Source: Liriodendron chinense
Taxonomy: Eukaryota; Streptophyta; Magnoliopsida; Magnoliales; Magnoliaceae
Reading direction: 5' to 3'
DNA: 64,000 nt
NCBI GenBank assembly: GCA_003013855.2
Contig: ML058577.1
Span: 310,001-374,000, forward strand
How positions within the stretch are numbered: position 1 is the first letter of the stretch; each line of letters starts with the position of its first letter. Made by a program: the position numbers and the translations under genes. This document shows, piece by piece, positions 1 to 11,414 of this stretch. The notes under the pieces are model-generated. The model worked only from the letters and a program-made list of their open reading frames with translations, had not been told where the DNA came from and did not search any database.

Positions 1-169
1 AACCACAACCTTTTAAAACAAAAAGTGAAGGGATGCAACCCTTTGGACTTACATGAAAAGACACGTCCGCCTGTGCACACATGCACACACTTGCGACCAT
101 GGCCATAGCCCGGCCTGACGGAAATTTTGAAACACTAATTTATTTTTAAAATAACTTAAAAATATAACA
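1..169 (-). repeat. LTR copy (start of the 3' LTR, partial)
   Basis: This near-identical partner of 4753-4922 includes the shared block GGGATGCAACCCTTTGGACT. It is truncated by the window edge. On the minus strand it starts with TG directly after a purine-rich tract. Confidence 0.6.
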
Positions 170-2699
170 ATCCCTCACATGTTTCAAAATTCAAGACATT
201 TCGGGTTAAATTGTGTAATAGTGTCAATGTCTATCCGACTTTAATCAACGTTTAGAGTAAGCAAGACAGGTTTATAGGAACCAGGTGACTATCGGCCTTT
301 AACCTGGCCCTTGAAGTGTAAACAGCTATACATGCCACTCACACAACTTTTCCGTTACAGTTGGTTCTACGGTTAGGTGCGTTTCGGCCATGCACCTTTA
401 CCTGGGTTTTCATGAGCGCTCTAGAGAATAGCCTAAATATCTCATAGGAAGCGGCCTCCACTCCCACACTCATATAGGTGAATTCCATCAAGTGTACACA
501 GCAACTGGATACACCACCAATCTTGGTTATAGATTCATTAAGAGTTCAAACTCATCCTCCCAAACGTTGTCGTTTGCACTGCATACATCTCAGGAAGGGG
601 TAACTCTCTGCAGTGCTTCCCAGTCTCATAGTGTCTTGTTGTTTACCCATTGAACCTATCGCATGGGATCTCTACTTGTATAGGTTGGGTTGCCGACACT
701 GATAGCTCATATTGTTAGGCTCAACCCCATTCCTTTCGATGTTTCCATGACTAATCCTTTAGATAGTCCTTTGGTCAGAAGAACCAGATATCGTCATTAC
801 TTCTTCTTTGCGAAAAGAAGTTCATGACTCGTGAGACTTTTACCTCCACCGGCATGCTTTGTTCGGCTTTTGTCCATTGCAAATTTTTTTTTTCATTGTT
901 CTCTCGTAGGGGTTTGGCCCTTGTCTCAGTCCCAGTATGGCTGAATATCTTTTTGAACTAGCTACTAATCATGCCTTGGTAAACTATTACTTCACCAATG
1001 ATACCCTCCTTGAGCAGATTCCTCATTTTGACCATCAACCTATAAGGTATTAGTCGCTGACGGATGTAGCTGACGATTAGGACCATCATCAACATACCTC
1101 CACTTTACAATATTAAGGAGTCGACGATCACTTGCAACCTCTTTAACGACTTATATCCCAAGCCAACATATATTAAACTCTTTTCTAACGTCACAGATTT
1201 AACAACTATGACTCCATCATGCAACAAATATAATCACCTTTATTTTGGTAACTGTTGTATCCCCAGATATAAATATAATCTTACCTTCAACCAACTGGCT
1301 ACAAAGCCAGGCGAGCATATAAAATCTATAAGGCAAATGTCGAAGCAATTCATCATGCATGCACATATCAAAACTAAACTAAAGTATCATCTCCATGTAA
1401 TTGCATGCACCATAATCCTACCACATGAAGGCTTGTTGGTTTATCGACTAGTGATTAGAATTCAATATAATCAATGAATTTTCAGCAATTGAATATGGAG
1501 GAGAAAGGTCCAAATCCTTCATTTTCAATTCATATCAAGTATCTTAACCAACAGTATGGTCACTGAACAATGGGCCCAATAGGTGTAAAAGTTTTCCCAT
1601 TAGAAATCTATATATTTGTTAATCATGAGCAAGACAATATAGTTCATCAAATGAACTAGCTTATAATGAGAATAGCCTGAAAATCCCATTGGTCGAACAA
1701 TCATTTGTTGAATTCAGACCACTAACCATTTTCTTAATTTTTTAACTATTCATTTGGACAGCCACTGATTAGACCATTAAAACAATTAATCAATATGATT
1801 CTCATCAATTACAATAGTCTCTCATCTCATAGGACTAATGTTTCTTGAAGATTTAAACACGTATCCCACATCCCACCTTTCTAAGCATCTATGGGTTAAG
1901 TTGGTCTAAATTGTTTTTATCAATGCTTCTTAAATATATAACCCTCACAATTTCAGATTGTGTCAAGAGTCATATGTTACCTAATATTTCATGATATAAT
2001 GGGCTGACTATATTTTGTAAATGTGACACATGAATATAAGATTCAAACAGATGTAAGACAGATCAGAGAACACAATTCACATGCAACAAGACAATCCTAA
2101 CCATTTTTTTTTCCAGGGGATATTTGGAAGAAAAATAGACGCATAAGAAAAGTTTATTGAAGTGGCACAATACATCAATTTCTTAAAACATTGTCAATTT
2201 GAATGGATATATAGTGGCAATGGTCTATTATGTTAATACCCATAACATAAGTGTGATAGGTTGACACTGTGTCTGTCTATGATATAAGATTATCTGCAAG
2301 TTATAGTTCCAAATAATCATGAAATCATGTGACCAAAAATTATTCAAACAATGGAACACCTGCTTTACACGACTTGCAGAGCACACGTGTGTGAGATCCA
2401 ATCCAAGCAATACATGCATTTAATTATGGACAATGCCTTATCCCATAACTTACAAGAGAATGGCTATCTTCAACATGCACAGGGTGCTGTAACTTTCGGA
2501 TAGAGCCTACTATACAACCCCACTTGGAAGATGGCCAGGATCTCTCACACCTGCACCACGCTAGCATGTGTACACTATAATAAAACTTTTTTTTAATACC
2601 CTTTATGTGCACATATTTAGTGTACAATTGACTAGACTAGCATGATTTAATGACCACAATATACATTTAACTACATTTGCAGGCCACTGGTTGACAGGT

Positions 2700-3480
2700 T
2701 AGGACCTTTCAATCAAAAGTTTTACTAGCATCCTCCATCCATCATGCGACCCATCGTATTAACGGTTTGGATTACCTGATTATAGACACTTAAATTGTCC
2801 AAGTTCAATCAGCCATCCAAATTGATAAATTGATACGTACTAACAGCATATTAAGATGGATATCTAATGGACGGTAAAAATGCCCCATTTAAGATCAGTC
2901 AGTGGATCCCATCCAAAGAGTATAGCCCATTATTTGTACGCTCAGTTCCAACCGCATATGTGCCTACATGTAAAGTGATCGGGATCATCCACCTTATAGG
3001 TCTCACCTTAGATGGGCCACAGTCACAAATTTTTGGATAATTATGGCCACTCAACTCCTGGATTCTCGCCTGCTAAAAGAAGCGGATCATTTGGGAATCC
3101 TTGGATGGTTCCACCGAGAATGGTCGATGACCCAAACATCCAGACAAACTGGTAATCATGTGGACCACACGAGTACAAGAAACATGGACAGACGGTTATT
3201 TTCTTAAAACCGTCTAATGTATGCGGCCTATTAATTGGTAAGCTTGATTTTTTTTTTTTTTTTTTACACGACAGCACACGGTTAAGGAAATTATAGAATG
3301 GGTGTGGAGTAAAGAAGTATTTTAATGGATGACGTCCAACTCCACAAATCAACTGTTATAATCATCCTCTCAACCCAACTTTTGGACAAAAGGCAATTTG
3401 AAATAGTGCCAAGAACATTGATGGTTCAGATCATTTAACAATGTTAAATTTGGGCCTAATGGGCCGTCACAGACTATAAA
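2700..3480. other. Decayed MITE-like sequence inside the left LTR element
   Basis: The stretch contains phrases such as GATGGGCCACAG, CCATCCA and ATGTGGACCACACGAG. These resemble the vocabulary of the GGGCCCAC foldback MITEs elsewhere in the window, but no clean terminal inverted repeat could be delimited. There is a poly-T run at about 3248-3265. No gene is seen. Confidence 0.3.
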
Positions 3481-4560
3481 AGGAAAACTGTCGCTGATAA
3501 TAAAAAGATTACTTTTTGTTGTTCCCAATCGGCCGGGACTTTCACAAGCCCAAACGACAGCTAAAGCATATTGTTAATTATGAGAAACAAGAGGGGTATA
3601 TTCGGATCCTCACAAAACCCTTTACAAAACCACCTTTAAAGTGTAATCCTGACCATCCGAATTATCAGTTTATATTTTCTAGTTTAACTGCCAAAGTACC
3701 CTTATGATACGGCTATATCCAAGCAACTATAACCACCCATATTTTTCATCTTTTCAAGCATTTTCATTGCAACATGCGATAAACTCATTTTAGACTTGAC
3801 ATTTTCTTCTATGTGAGATAAACCTAATACAAATGTTAGCCTGATTTCTGACATAAATTTTTTATATGTTAACTTTCAGAGACAACCTCATTAAAATTTT
3901 TTTTTAATAGCATGTAAGATCCATTCTGTACACATCAATTTGATGGGAGGATGGATGGTCAGGCCTATCCGTAAGATGCATGTCATGTACAGGATGGATG
4001 AATTGCCACAATCCAAATAGTGCGTCTGGAGGCACACGTAAAGAATCATCCTATTTAAATCTATCCTATATGTAGGCACTTATGTGCAGGCACACAAACA
4101 GACCATTACGAAACTTGCAACAATTGATGGACAACCTATATCCATAAAACATGTGAACATTTTCACACTAAACCTAAGCATGTGTGGTGATGTTATCCTA
4201 TTTTATTTATAATCCAAATAGTTTTCCAAATTAAAAATTCGATTTCAAGATTGTTGAAAATTGGAGTTAGGAAAACTACTTGGATTAAATGAAATTAAAA
4301 TACGAAAATGAGAAAACTTATCGATTTGTAGAAGTCGAGGCGTGATTTGCAATCACTGGGCATGAAATCGAATTTGCCCTCCTTGGACCGCGTCCCAAGT
4401 GCAACAGGATTTTTTGAGCAATCGACCTCCAGGATACAACGACTATCACCTGGTCCCAGCGGTGCACTCATTGTACGCAGGCTCGAACCATTTGTAGTCT
4501 TAACCTGAACCAGAAAACACTTTAACCATATTTTGAGAACAAAATCAAATATTTTCTTAT

Positions 4561-4563
<3 letters not shown>

Positions 4564-4629
<66 letters not shown>
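4564..4629. repeat. (AT)n microsatellite
   Basis: About 66 bp of uninterrupted AT dinucleotides, next to the LTR TATA box. Its length makes it likely to be polymorphic. Confidence 0.95.
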
Positions 4630-4633
<4 letters not shown>

Positions 4634-4645
4634 AGATGAAGACAA

Positions 4646-4659
4646 GTTTATTTATAGTC
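4646..4659 (-). promoter_or_regulatory. TATA box of the LTR promoter
   Basis: The minus strand reads GACTATAAATAAAC, a good plant TATA box. It lies inside the proposed 5' LTR, about 270 bp from the LTR start at 4922, and transcription would run to lower coordinates. Confidence 0.45.
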
Positions 4660-4752
4660 TTGAGTGGACACCTTTAAGGGTGTAGAGACATCCTTTCATA
4701 AAGGGTTGTGACAGTTGGGTTTAAACCCAATTGGTGCATCTCTTGAGATCGA

Positions 4753-4922
4753 AAAAACACAACCTTTCAAAACAAAATGTGAAGGGATGCAACCCTTTGG
4801 ACTTACATGAAAAGACACGTCCGCCTGTGCCACATGCACATACCCGCGACCATGGCCATAGCCCGACCTGACAGAAATTTTGAAACACTAATTTATTTTT
4901 AAAATAACTTAAAAATATAACA
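4753..4922 (-). repeat. LTR copy (part of the 5' LTR) matching 1-169
   Basis: This is the direct-repeat partner of 1-169. On the minus strand the LTR probably continues beyond 4753 towards about 4300, because a TATA box lies at 4650-4656, but the match cannot be followed since the left partner leaves the window. Confidence 0.6.
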
Positions 4923-5274
4923 AATAATACCTCCCGGCACAACATTAAGTGGTTAACAGCCTCCTAGCCCAACTTGCTGGCTCGATGAGTTGGTTCGAAG
5001 TGGTGGGGATCCTTCTATGGCTGGTTGTTTGAGAGGCTTGGCTGAAAGAACCCGAGACTTGAGCTAACGAACTAGCGGCCACCAAATGGCCTGAGTGGAT
5101 GGGTCACGCACAAAAAGGAAACAACCTCTGGATAGTATCGGCGCACTAGAGGTGGCAGCGTTGCACACGCACACCCACACCCACTCTCCGTTTTCTTTTC
5201 ATTTCTTTTCTCTTCCTCCCTCTCTCCCTTACTGTTTTTTGTTGGCCAGAGAGCTGGTCCGGCAACCAATGAGA

Positions 5275-5326
<52 letters not shown>

Positions 5327-5860
5327 ACTTGCTCCCGCACCTATTGAGAATTTCTGATCTTTAAAATAAATTAATTTAAAAAACTAAAAAATAAGGACAG
5401 GCTGAAGCACGTGAAAAACACGCTGTCCTTAAAGCGTAATTCGCCCCTACTATAATTTTGAGTATGCTGATAGGTTGCAGGCGGATTGCTTCCAGGATAC
5501 GACGAGCCTTATGTGGTTCTGCATTCAGCAAGAAACGAAGGAACCACTATGGAACTCAGTAGCACAGTCTGGCAGATAAAGAAAAAGAAAGAGAGAAAAA
5601 GAATGACAGTCTTCTTCTGGCAGCAGCAGACCACTACACTGGTCTAAGTGGCTTGGTTTATTTCAACCAAACCGAGAGGCTAAGAGACTTAGATGGGTGC
5701 TGGTTCAATATTCGAGATTGTGATTGCTGTTGTTGTGTTGGAATGAACCAGACCTGTCCAGTTTATATAGGCAAGGGTGACTGACAGTTTTGGTCCAGAG
5801 CCATAATGGCATTAGCTGTTTTCTGGCTGTTGTGAGAAACTAGCCGTTTAAGTTTCTGAC
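4923..5860. other. Non-coding sequence, LTR-like, with (CT)n
   Basis: No coding frame is credible here. A CT microsatellite lies at 5279-5322. A minus-strand TATA-like sequence (CCTATATAAACTGG) lies at about 5761-5774, suggesting that the right part is an older LTR into which the 5866-7828 LTR was inserted. Confidence 0.35.
5279..5322. repeat. (CT)n microsatellite
   Basis: About 44 bp of CT dinucleotide repeat. The apparent reading frames across it are simple-sequence artefacts. Confidence 0.95.
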
Positions 5861-7097
5861 TGTTGTGAAATTGCGGTTTTACCGATTGTAGAGATACTCG
5901 GAGATATGTCTAAGGACCTAGAGGGGGTGATATGGACCTTTTTCAAATTCTTTTCGCCTACTAATGCAATTCAACAAATATGACAAAGTAAGCAAGAACA
6001 CCTCGGCTTCCAAGCCTTGGTGGGTCCAATCAAAAGACTAGCAAGAGTTAAGCAATAACCAAACCTAGTCTAAGCATGCATAGGCAAGAGAATGATACAA
6101 CTAATAAAGCTTCTATCCTATGCAACTTGTGTAGACTTATGAGAGTGGATCAATGAGCTCAAGTCTACACAAGTAGTGAAGGTACATCTTGTGTGAGGAT
6201 GCCTAAAAAGTGCCTAGCATGCATTCCTATCAATCATTCATAATTAAGCAATTAAACTAACAATGCAAAGATAGAATGTGCTCAAGAACAATCACAAACA
6301 CAAGGATGTATAGTGGTTCGACTACGTGTCTACTCCACTCCCGGTTCAAGTACTCAACCCCTTTGAGCACACCGGCATTCACTATCGGAGGTTTTAAATG
6401 AGGTTCACCTCTCAACCTTTACACAGAGGTTTTATCGATTCATCTCTCAACCGTATCCGGAGTTTTAGACATAGGCTAACTCTCAACCTATACGCACGTT
6501 TACTCCCGTGTCGGAGGCTCCCCCTTGGAGACTTAGTTTAGGCCCGGCTGACGGGCCAAGGAACGACTAACGTCCCTAGGTCGATTTCGAAAACAAACTC
6601 TAAAATGGACTCTCAAATAAGACAACCTACTTGTCGGATGAGCCCCTTGTTTAGCGCCGGATTGGGTTGCTTGATCTCCGCTCTCCCGTGCTTCAATCAA
6701 CTTCCCTTTGCTCCCTCGATCGTGCCGCTATTGCGTCGCCAATGCCTCAGCCACATTCGATCAAACACCTTGCATACGATGCCTTGAAATGCCCAAGGTG
6801 CTAGGAGGATGGGTGAATCTCCTACATGAGATATGTAGATTGTTCTAACTAGGAGATTCACCTAGAGGTTCTTCTAGAGGTCTAGGAGAAGGGATATACC
6901 TATATGGAAAGGTGTCTCACCTCTAGATTTGAGAGAGGAATCAAGTCATCTCTTGATAGCATTTGAATGCCCACACTTGTGTTTGAAACACAAGGGATAT
7001 GACTTGAAACCCTCTTCTTTGAGGCCCCAAAAGATCTGCAAATGGTGAGGGTAAAGAGCTCTCAAAAGCATCTCTACTTGCCCAAGAATGGAGCTCC

Positions 7098-7106
7098 ATA
7101 TATATA
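7098..7106 (-). promoter_or_regulatory. TATA box of solo LTR 5866-7828
   Basis: The minus strand reads CTTTTCTATATATATGG, about 720 bp inside the LTR start at 7828, with the palindrome cluster immediately upstream. Confidence 0.45.
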
Positions 7107-7174
7107 GAAAAGACAGCTCCAACGGTCATAAAACGGGCAGAAAACGGCCATAAAATGGCTCTGGCCGACCTGTC

Positions 7175-7489
7175 CCGACCGGTCATGACCGGTCGGACCC
7201 CCCTGCTGGAGAATGAAAACAGCCTAGGCCAAATACACTAGCCGACCGGTCATGACCGGTCGGCCACCCTCACTGGACTGCCTTAACATGCCAGGCCGAC
7301 CGGTCATGACCGGTCGGCCCCTCTTGCTGGAGGGCTGAACAATGCAGGAAGCCAATAACTGGCCGACCGGTCATGACTGGTCAGCCCACCTTGCTGTTTC
7401 CCTTCATTTGTGAAGACCGACCGGTCATGACCGGTCGGCTGGCCTTGTAAAGCAGCAGGGATGCTGGCCGACCGGTCTTGATCGGTCGG
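7175..7489. repeat. Cluster of GACCGGTC palindromes in LTR U3
   Basis: Six copies of the perfect palindrome GACCGGTCATGACCGGTC (usually extended by CC/GG) or close variants start at 7175, 7242, 7296, 7363, 7417 and 7468. Exact copies are at 7175, 7242, 7296 and 7417; the 7363 copy has TGACTGGTCAG and the 7468 copy TCTTGATCGG. Spacings are 67, 54, 67, 54 and 51 bp. The sequence between them is only loosely conserved (TTGCTGGA-like). They lie about 70-390 bp upstream of the minus-strand TATA box. Confidence 0.85.
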
Positions 7490-7938
7490 ACCAGCCTGGG
7501 TCCCCTCTACAACAAGCTGAGTTCTTCATTCTTCAGCATGTAGTATTAGGCCAAGGTTTGGTTGATCAAATGGGACACCTAGGGCCTATCTATGATGCCT
7601 AAAGGGTTCTAAATATGGTCAAGGTCATCAAGGATACAAAGGGGATAGGTTTTGGTCGAGGTTAAGGCACCAAGGCATCACTTTTACTTGAAACTCCTTC
7701 CTTGATGCAGCCAGTCCGTCTTGAGTCTTCGGTCTTCGTCTTCTTTGGGCTCAACCGACTCTAGACTCACTGACGTAAGTGATTGACAAACAAGGTGCAC
7801 TAGTATGCCACGAAAAAGTGCACTAACATGTTGTGCATGTGAGAGTTATGCACCTGCATGCTGACTGTTTAGACTCAATGGCTAGCCATTTCTGACTGTT
7901 GGGCTAGCCATATGCAGCTGTTACTGCATGGTCTGGAC

Positions 7939-9008
7939 TGTTACTACATGAGCAGTTACACAGGTCTCTCTAATTAGCCCTGCAGCTCTCTATAAAAAGC
8001 AGAGAGGTCTCTCTGTCAGACCTCCCACCCACAGCACCTCTAGCCACACGATGTGCACGTGCGAAGTGCCAAGTGCGCCACTAGCGCCTCTACAGCCACA
8101 CTGCCTCACATGCCCACGCCCTCGCACCTTGCCCGAGCCCGTGCCCGTGCCTGTGCTCGAGACCGAGTCCGAGTCCGAGACCGAGACCGAGCCCGTGCCC
8201 GTGCGCGGTGTTCCAGTGCTTCGCACTGGAACATGCAAGCCACCATTCTCCCTCTCTTCCACCATAAATAAGGTGCACAGCACCCTACTTATAAAGAGGA
8301 AAAAATCCTTTCTCCCATCCGATATGGGACAAAAAACCAAACGCATTTTTTCTTTTAAAATTGTTTTCAAAAATAAACTTTTTTAACAGCACCTAGGGTT
8401 TCGAGCTGTGAGATCCCTACCCAAAAATGGAAAAGATCTTTTATAGCCGTTGGGGCCTTCTGGATAATATCAGATGGCTATGATTGAAGGGTGAGTTCAC
8501 CACAACCTCTTGCACCAAAGTTATGAACTTTTGAAATCTCAACTCATCCTGCATGTATGGCTCTGATCGGACCCCATAGGTGTGTATATTAGGTAATTGG
8601 CCACCTTTCAAGGGGGCCACCATCACGGGCAGCGGTAGTCTGTTTCAAACGGACATTGGCTGAAAGAGAGTCGAGGTTTGCTCGACTATCCGATCTCCCC
8701 GGTCCTGTGCGAACTGGATGCGAGCCCTCTACACACACGCACCCCACAGAGGTGTGGTCCACGGTGAATTTTGGTGTGATCCACACCGTTTGTACTGATC
8801 TGTTGGAGTGATTAGGACTATCTGCCAACGATCAAGCAAATCCAGGTCTTAAGTGGTAGTTAAGGGTTGGAACAAAGTGTCGTATTCCAACAAAATTTTC
8901 AGCAGGTGTGTGCTAGTGTTGGCATGAAAAAATATAATTAAGTAAATTTCACACTGCATCCACAGTGGATTCTAACACCCGAGTATCAAAATATCAGGGT
9001 GTTACATG
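7939..9008 (-). mobile_element. Candidate solo LTR
   Basis: The unit has TG...CA ends and a 5-bp duplication TGGAC (7934-7938 and 9009-9013). On the minus strand it begins TGTAACACCCTGATATTTTG, a common start for plant gypsy LTRs, and ends GTAGTAACA. A minus-strand TATA box (GGCTATAAAAGATC) is at about 8435-8448, some 560 bp in. The R/U5 half holds a low-complexity GC-rich stretch at 8105-8215. A second, plus-strand TATA-like sequence (CTCTATAAAAAGCAG, about 7987-8001) does not fit this reading, so confidence is moderate. Confidence 0.42.
8105..8215. repeat. Hexamer-like low-complexity array
   Basis: Irregular repetition of GCCCGTGCCCGT, GAGTCCGAGTCC and GAGACCGAGACC. In translation it gives Arg-Ala or Glu-Pro-Val runs on the plus strand and Gly-Leu runs on the minus strand. 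Every frame is open simply because the repeat lacks stops, so none is called as coding. Confidence 0.6.
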
Positions 9009-9259
9009 GACACTCCCTCACTTTAGACCAATGGATTTCCTAGTGGTGGACACTCCTAAGTTTAGAACACCACACTCAGCCGACCATCCCCAAGGGCTAT
9101 GAAAGTAGTCATGTCCATTTATCATTTTAACATGAAATTTTCAGCCGATTAGGGGGTTGGAAGGGTTAGAGGTGACCAGGAAGAAGCTCGCGATGTTACA
9201 TGATAGCCCTATGAGGAAAAGCACATGTCCCCCAAATCATTCAGATCACCTCTCTTAAC

Positions 9260-10260
9260 CCAAGAGAGGAGAATTCAGAGAGAGGGTCACCTGTCGAAGA
9301 CTTGATTCTCGTGCAGATCTCCGAGGACGACCTAATTAAGACGGTGTAAGTCAGATCTCTGCTTGACCCTTGACTTCGGTCGGAACTCAGTGACCTACTG
9401 AAAGAACATGCAGACATGTTTGCTTGGTCCCACCGAGACATGCCGGGCATAGATCCAAGCATCATGGTCCACTGTCTAAACACGGACCCGGACCACAAGG
9501 CCGTCCGACAGAAGTGGAGAACATTCGACATAGAAAAATACGCAGACATCAGTAAGGAGGTCGGTACTCTGCTCCAAGCTGGTTTCGTCGAAGAGATGTA
9601 ATACCTGGACTGGCTCGCCAATGTCGTGCTGGTTAAGAAAACAAAAGGAAAATGGAGGGTTTATGTGGATTACACCAACTTTAATAAATCTTGCCTTAAG
9701 GACAATTGTCCTATCCCCTAGATCGACTAGTTGGATAGGCATTGCTAAGTTTCATGGACGCATGTTTAGGCTAAAACCAGATCCAAATGCACCACCACGA
9801 CAAGCAAAAGACTGCCATCATAACTAACTTAGGTCTTTACTGCTACGAGGTCATGTCTTTTGACCTGAAGAACACGGGAGCGACTTATCAGAGACTGGTC
9901 AATAGCATGTTCGCCAACGAAACTGGCAAGACAATGGAAGTGTACATTGACGACATACTCGTCAAGAGCACCAAGCCGTCAAACCACATTGTCGACTTAC
10001 GAGAAATGTTCAGTGTTTTAGGGAGATCAAATGAAGCTCAACCCGAGCAAACGCCCTTTTTGTGTCAGGTCAGGAAAATTCCTTGAATTTATGGTGCACC
10101 AGTGCGAGATCGAGGTGAATCTCGAGAAGATCCGAGCTCTGATTGAGATGAGCTTGCCTAGCACTACAAAAGAGATCCAACGCTTCACAGGGCGAATTGC
10201 CGTCCCAAAAAGGTTTGTCTGGGGGAATTGCTGTCCCAAAAAGGTTTGTAGAAGGCCTTT
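9260..10260 (+). pseudogene. Ty3/gypsy pol remnant (RT), left part
   Basis: This is a decayed reverse transcriptase of a Ty3/gypsy element. From about 9395 the plus strand shows the region before RT (HADMFAWSHRDMPGIDPS at 9407-9460), then an RT start (WLANVVLVKK, then KWRVYVDYTNFNK). At 9787-10086 it shows the RT core with the polymerase site YIDD (about 9943-9954) and the preceding LKNTGATYQR motif. After a frameshift near 10030 the connection region continues to about 10195. A 28-bp tandem duplication (GTCCCAAAAAGGTTTG twice, 10202-10248) precedes the break at 10260. Several stops and frameshifts make it non-functional. The frame continues at 41771 beyond the inserted 31.5-kb element. Confidence 0.85.
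10256..10260. repeat. Target-site duplication CCTTT (left)
   Basis: This 5-bp direct repeat is identical to 41771-41775 and immediately flanks the TG...CA ends of the giant gypsy element. It lies within a Lys-Ala-Phe stretch of the old pol. Confidence 0.9.
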
Positions 10261-10710
10261 TGTGGACCCTCGCCGTTCCGCGCTCCCACATGACGTTCTT
10301 CCCTTTCCTTGCCGGAAAAGAAGAAGAGGATGCGTGAGTGCGAATCGCCGTTTGTGCCACTAGCCTGCCTCATTCTCGAGGGCTTTGTTTGGTAGTCGTG
10401 TTTAAGCTGGATATGTTTAAATGAGTTTATATAAGACCAGAGTCGCTACTAGCCAGTTACTTTGAATCTACAGTCGGCTAGACCCCGTATAAACGTTAGA
10501 GAAGGGGATTTGAAGATTCCTTCCTCTAAAATGACTCCTATTGATCTGCGGCCAGAGATTCGAGCTAAGGGATCACGGTTACAGGGTGGGAAGAGGTTAA
10601 GCACCCCACACACTGCCCGTACCGAAGTACGGTCTCTACTTCAAAGAATCGAACTAATACTTGAAATCTAATTTAATCCTCGTATATTCTCATAGATGAC
10701 ATGATGCACG

Positions 10711-11002
10711 AATGCAGGTCTGAACAGTAAGAGTTTCTGATGGGTAATTTCCACTAACAGGAAAGCCCAGAGCATACGCTCGAACTGACAGGTGCTTTAT
10801 GCGAGATGCATGCTGTGTGTTTGAATAATCAAAGTGTTTGCAGTGATATGTACATGAATGCAGGTCTGAACAGTAAGAGTTTCTGATGGGCAGGTTCCAC
10901 TAACAGGCAAGCCCAGAGCATACGCTCGAACTGACAGGTGCTTTATGCGAGATGCATGCTGTGTGTTTGAATAATCAAAGTGCTTGTAGTGGAGCAGGGG
11001 GG
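10711..11002. repeat. 146-bp tandem duplication inside the LTR
   Basis: AATGCAGGTCTGAACAG starts at 10711 and again at 10857, each followed by the same ~146-bp unit. The same pair sits at 40721 and 40867 in the 5' LTR, so the duplication predates this insertion. Confidence 0.85.
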
Positions 11003-11291
11003 TTGGAAGAAAAGTAAATGTTGCACTTATGCTAGATGCAAATGAGATGATGCTGGAAAAAGAGTAGCTAGATGGACGGAGGTGTCGCAAGGATTGGCTT
11101 CGAGTGGCTGGATCAAGACTTGGATGACTTGGGAGACTTGGACCAGTGGTCAGGCTAGACTGGACCAGGGCTAGACTCTCCTCACTCAGGCTCTCCTTGG
11201 TGGAAAGATGGGCTAAAAGGGTGGAGAAGGACTCAGACGGACGGGTCGCTGGACTAGATGGATTGGATGTTGAAATGAGGAGGGGAGAGGT

Positions 11292-11302
11292 GAATTTATA
11301 GC
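11292..11302 (-). promoter_or_regulatory. TATA box of the gypsy LTR
   Basis: The minus strand reads GCTATAAATTC, about 475 bp inside the LTR start. It is conserved at the matching place in the other LTR (around 41301-41311). Confidence 0.65.
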
Positions 11303-11334
11303 ACAGGGCAGTGGCAATTCTCGTAAATAGGTTC

Positions 11335-11357
11335 GGGCGGCCCCCTGTGGGCCGCCC
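11335..11357. promoter_or_regulatory. GC-rich hairpin upstream of LTR TATA box
   Basis: A perfect inverted repeat GGGCGGCCC / GGGCCGCCC with a 5-nt loop lies about 33 bp upstream of the minus-strand TATA box. The 5' LTR copy (41344-41366) has one arm mismatch. Related motifs recur at 16063-16087 and 20470-20488, upstream of the two antisense genes. Confidence 0.75.
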
Positions 11358-11414
11358 GTACGGATGCTCCTCGATTTCTAGCACGTGGTACGGACATGTC
11401 TCGGGGCTGCTGTT

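Larger units (their letters stand above)
1..4922 (-). mobile_element. Degenerate LTR retrotransposon, cut by window start
   Basis: Positions 1-169 and about 4753-4922 are direct repeats (same order, a few substitutions), and both end in ...AAAATATAACA. Read on the minus strand the repeat begins TGTTATATTT, as an LTR should, and the left copy is preceded by a purine-rich GTGAGGGAT stretch (about 170-180) that could be its polypurine tract. The left copy would therefore be the start of the 3' LTR, running out of the window, and the right copy the 5' LTR. No gag or pol frame is visible between them, so this is a decayed or non-autonomous element. The superfamily is not resolved; the layout looks copia-like to me. 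Later insertions have probably broken it up (see 2700-3480). Confidence 0.55.
5866..7828 (-). mobile_element. Probable solo LTR with GACCGGTC palindrome cluster
   Basis: The unit has TG...CA ends and is flanked by the 5-bp duplication TGTTG (5861-5865 and 7829-7833). On the minus strand it starts TGTTAGTGCACTTTTTCG, has a TATA box at 7098-7106 (TCTATATATATGG), then about 1.2 kb of R/U5. That part includes a 6305-6350 stretch (GTGGTTCGACTACGTGTC) of the kind I know from SIRE-type copia LTRs. The U3 holds six copies of a palindromic pair of GACCGGTC sites (7175-7489). No second LTR or internal region is present, so it is called a solo LTR. The short TSD was found by looking for one, so chance agreement is possible. 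Confidence 0.55.

Noticed and set aside
4295..4645. 116-codon minus-strand frame beginning with an Ile-Tyr run
   Set aside because: The run is the (AT)n microsatellite. The rest (SLRTMSAPLGPGDSRC...) looks like LTR leader sequence and matches no protein I recognise.
8051..8386. Several long frames on both strands rich in Arg-Ala, Glu-Pro-Val or Gly-Leu
   Set aside because: All derive from the hexamer-like low-complexity tract, which lacks stops in every frame.
10797..11384. 195-codon minus-strand frame, conserved at 40807-41406 in the other LTR
   Set aside because: The two LTRs were identical at insertion, so conservation is automatic. The frame crosses the TATA box and the 146-bp duplication and resembles no protein family I know.
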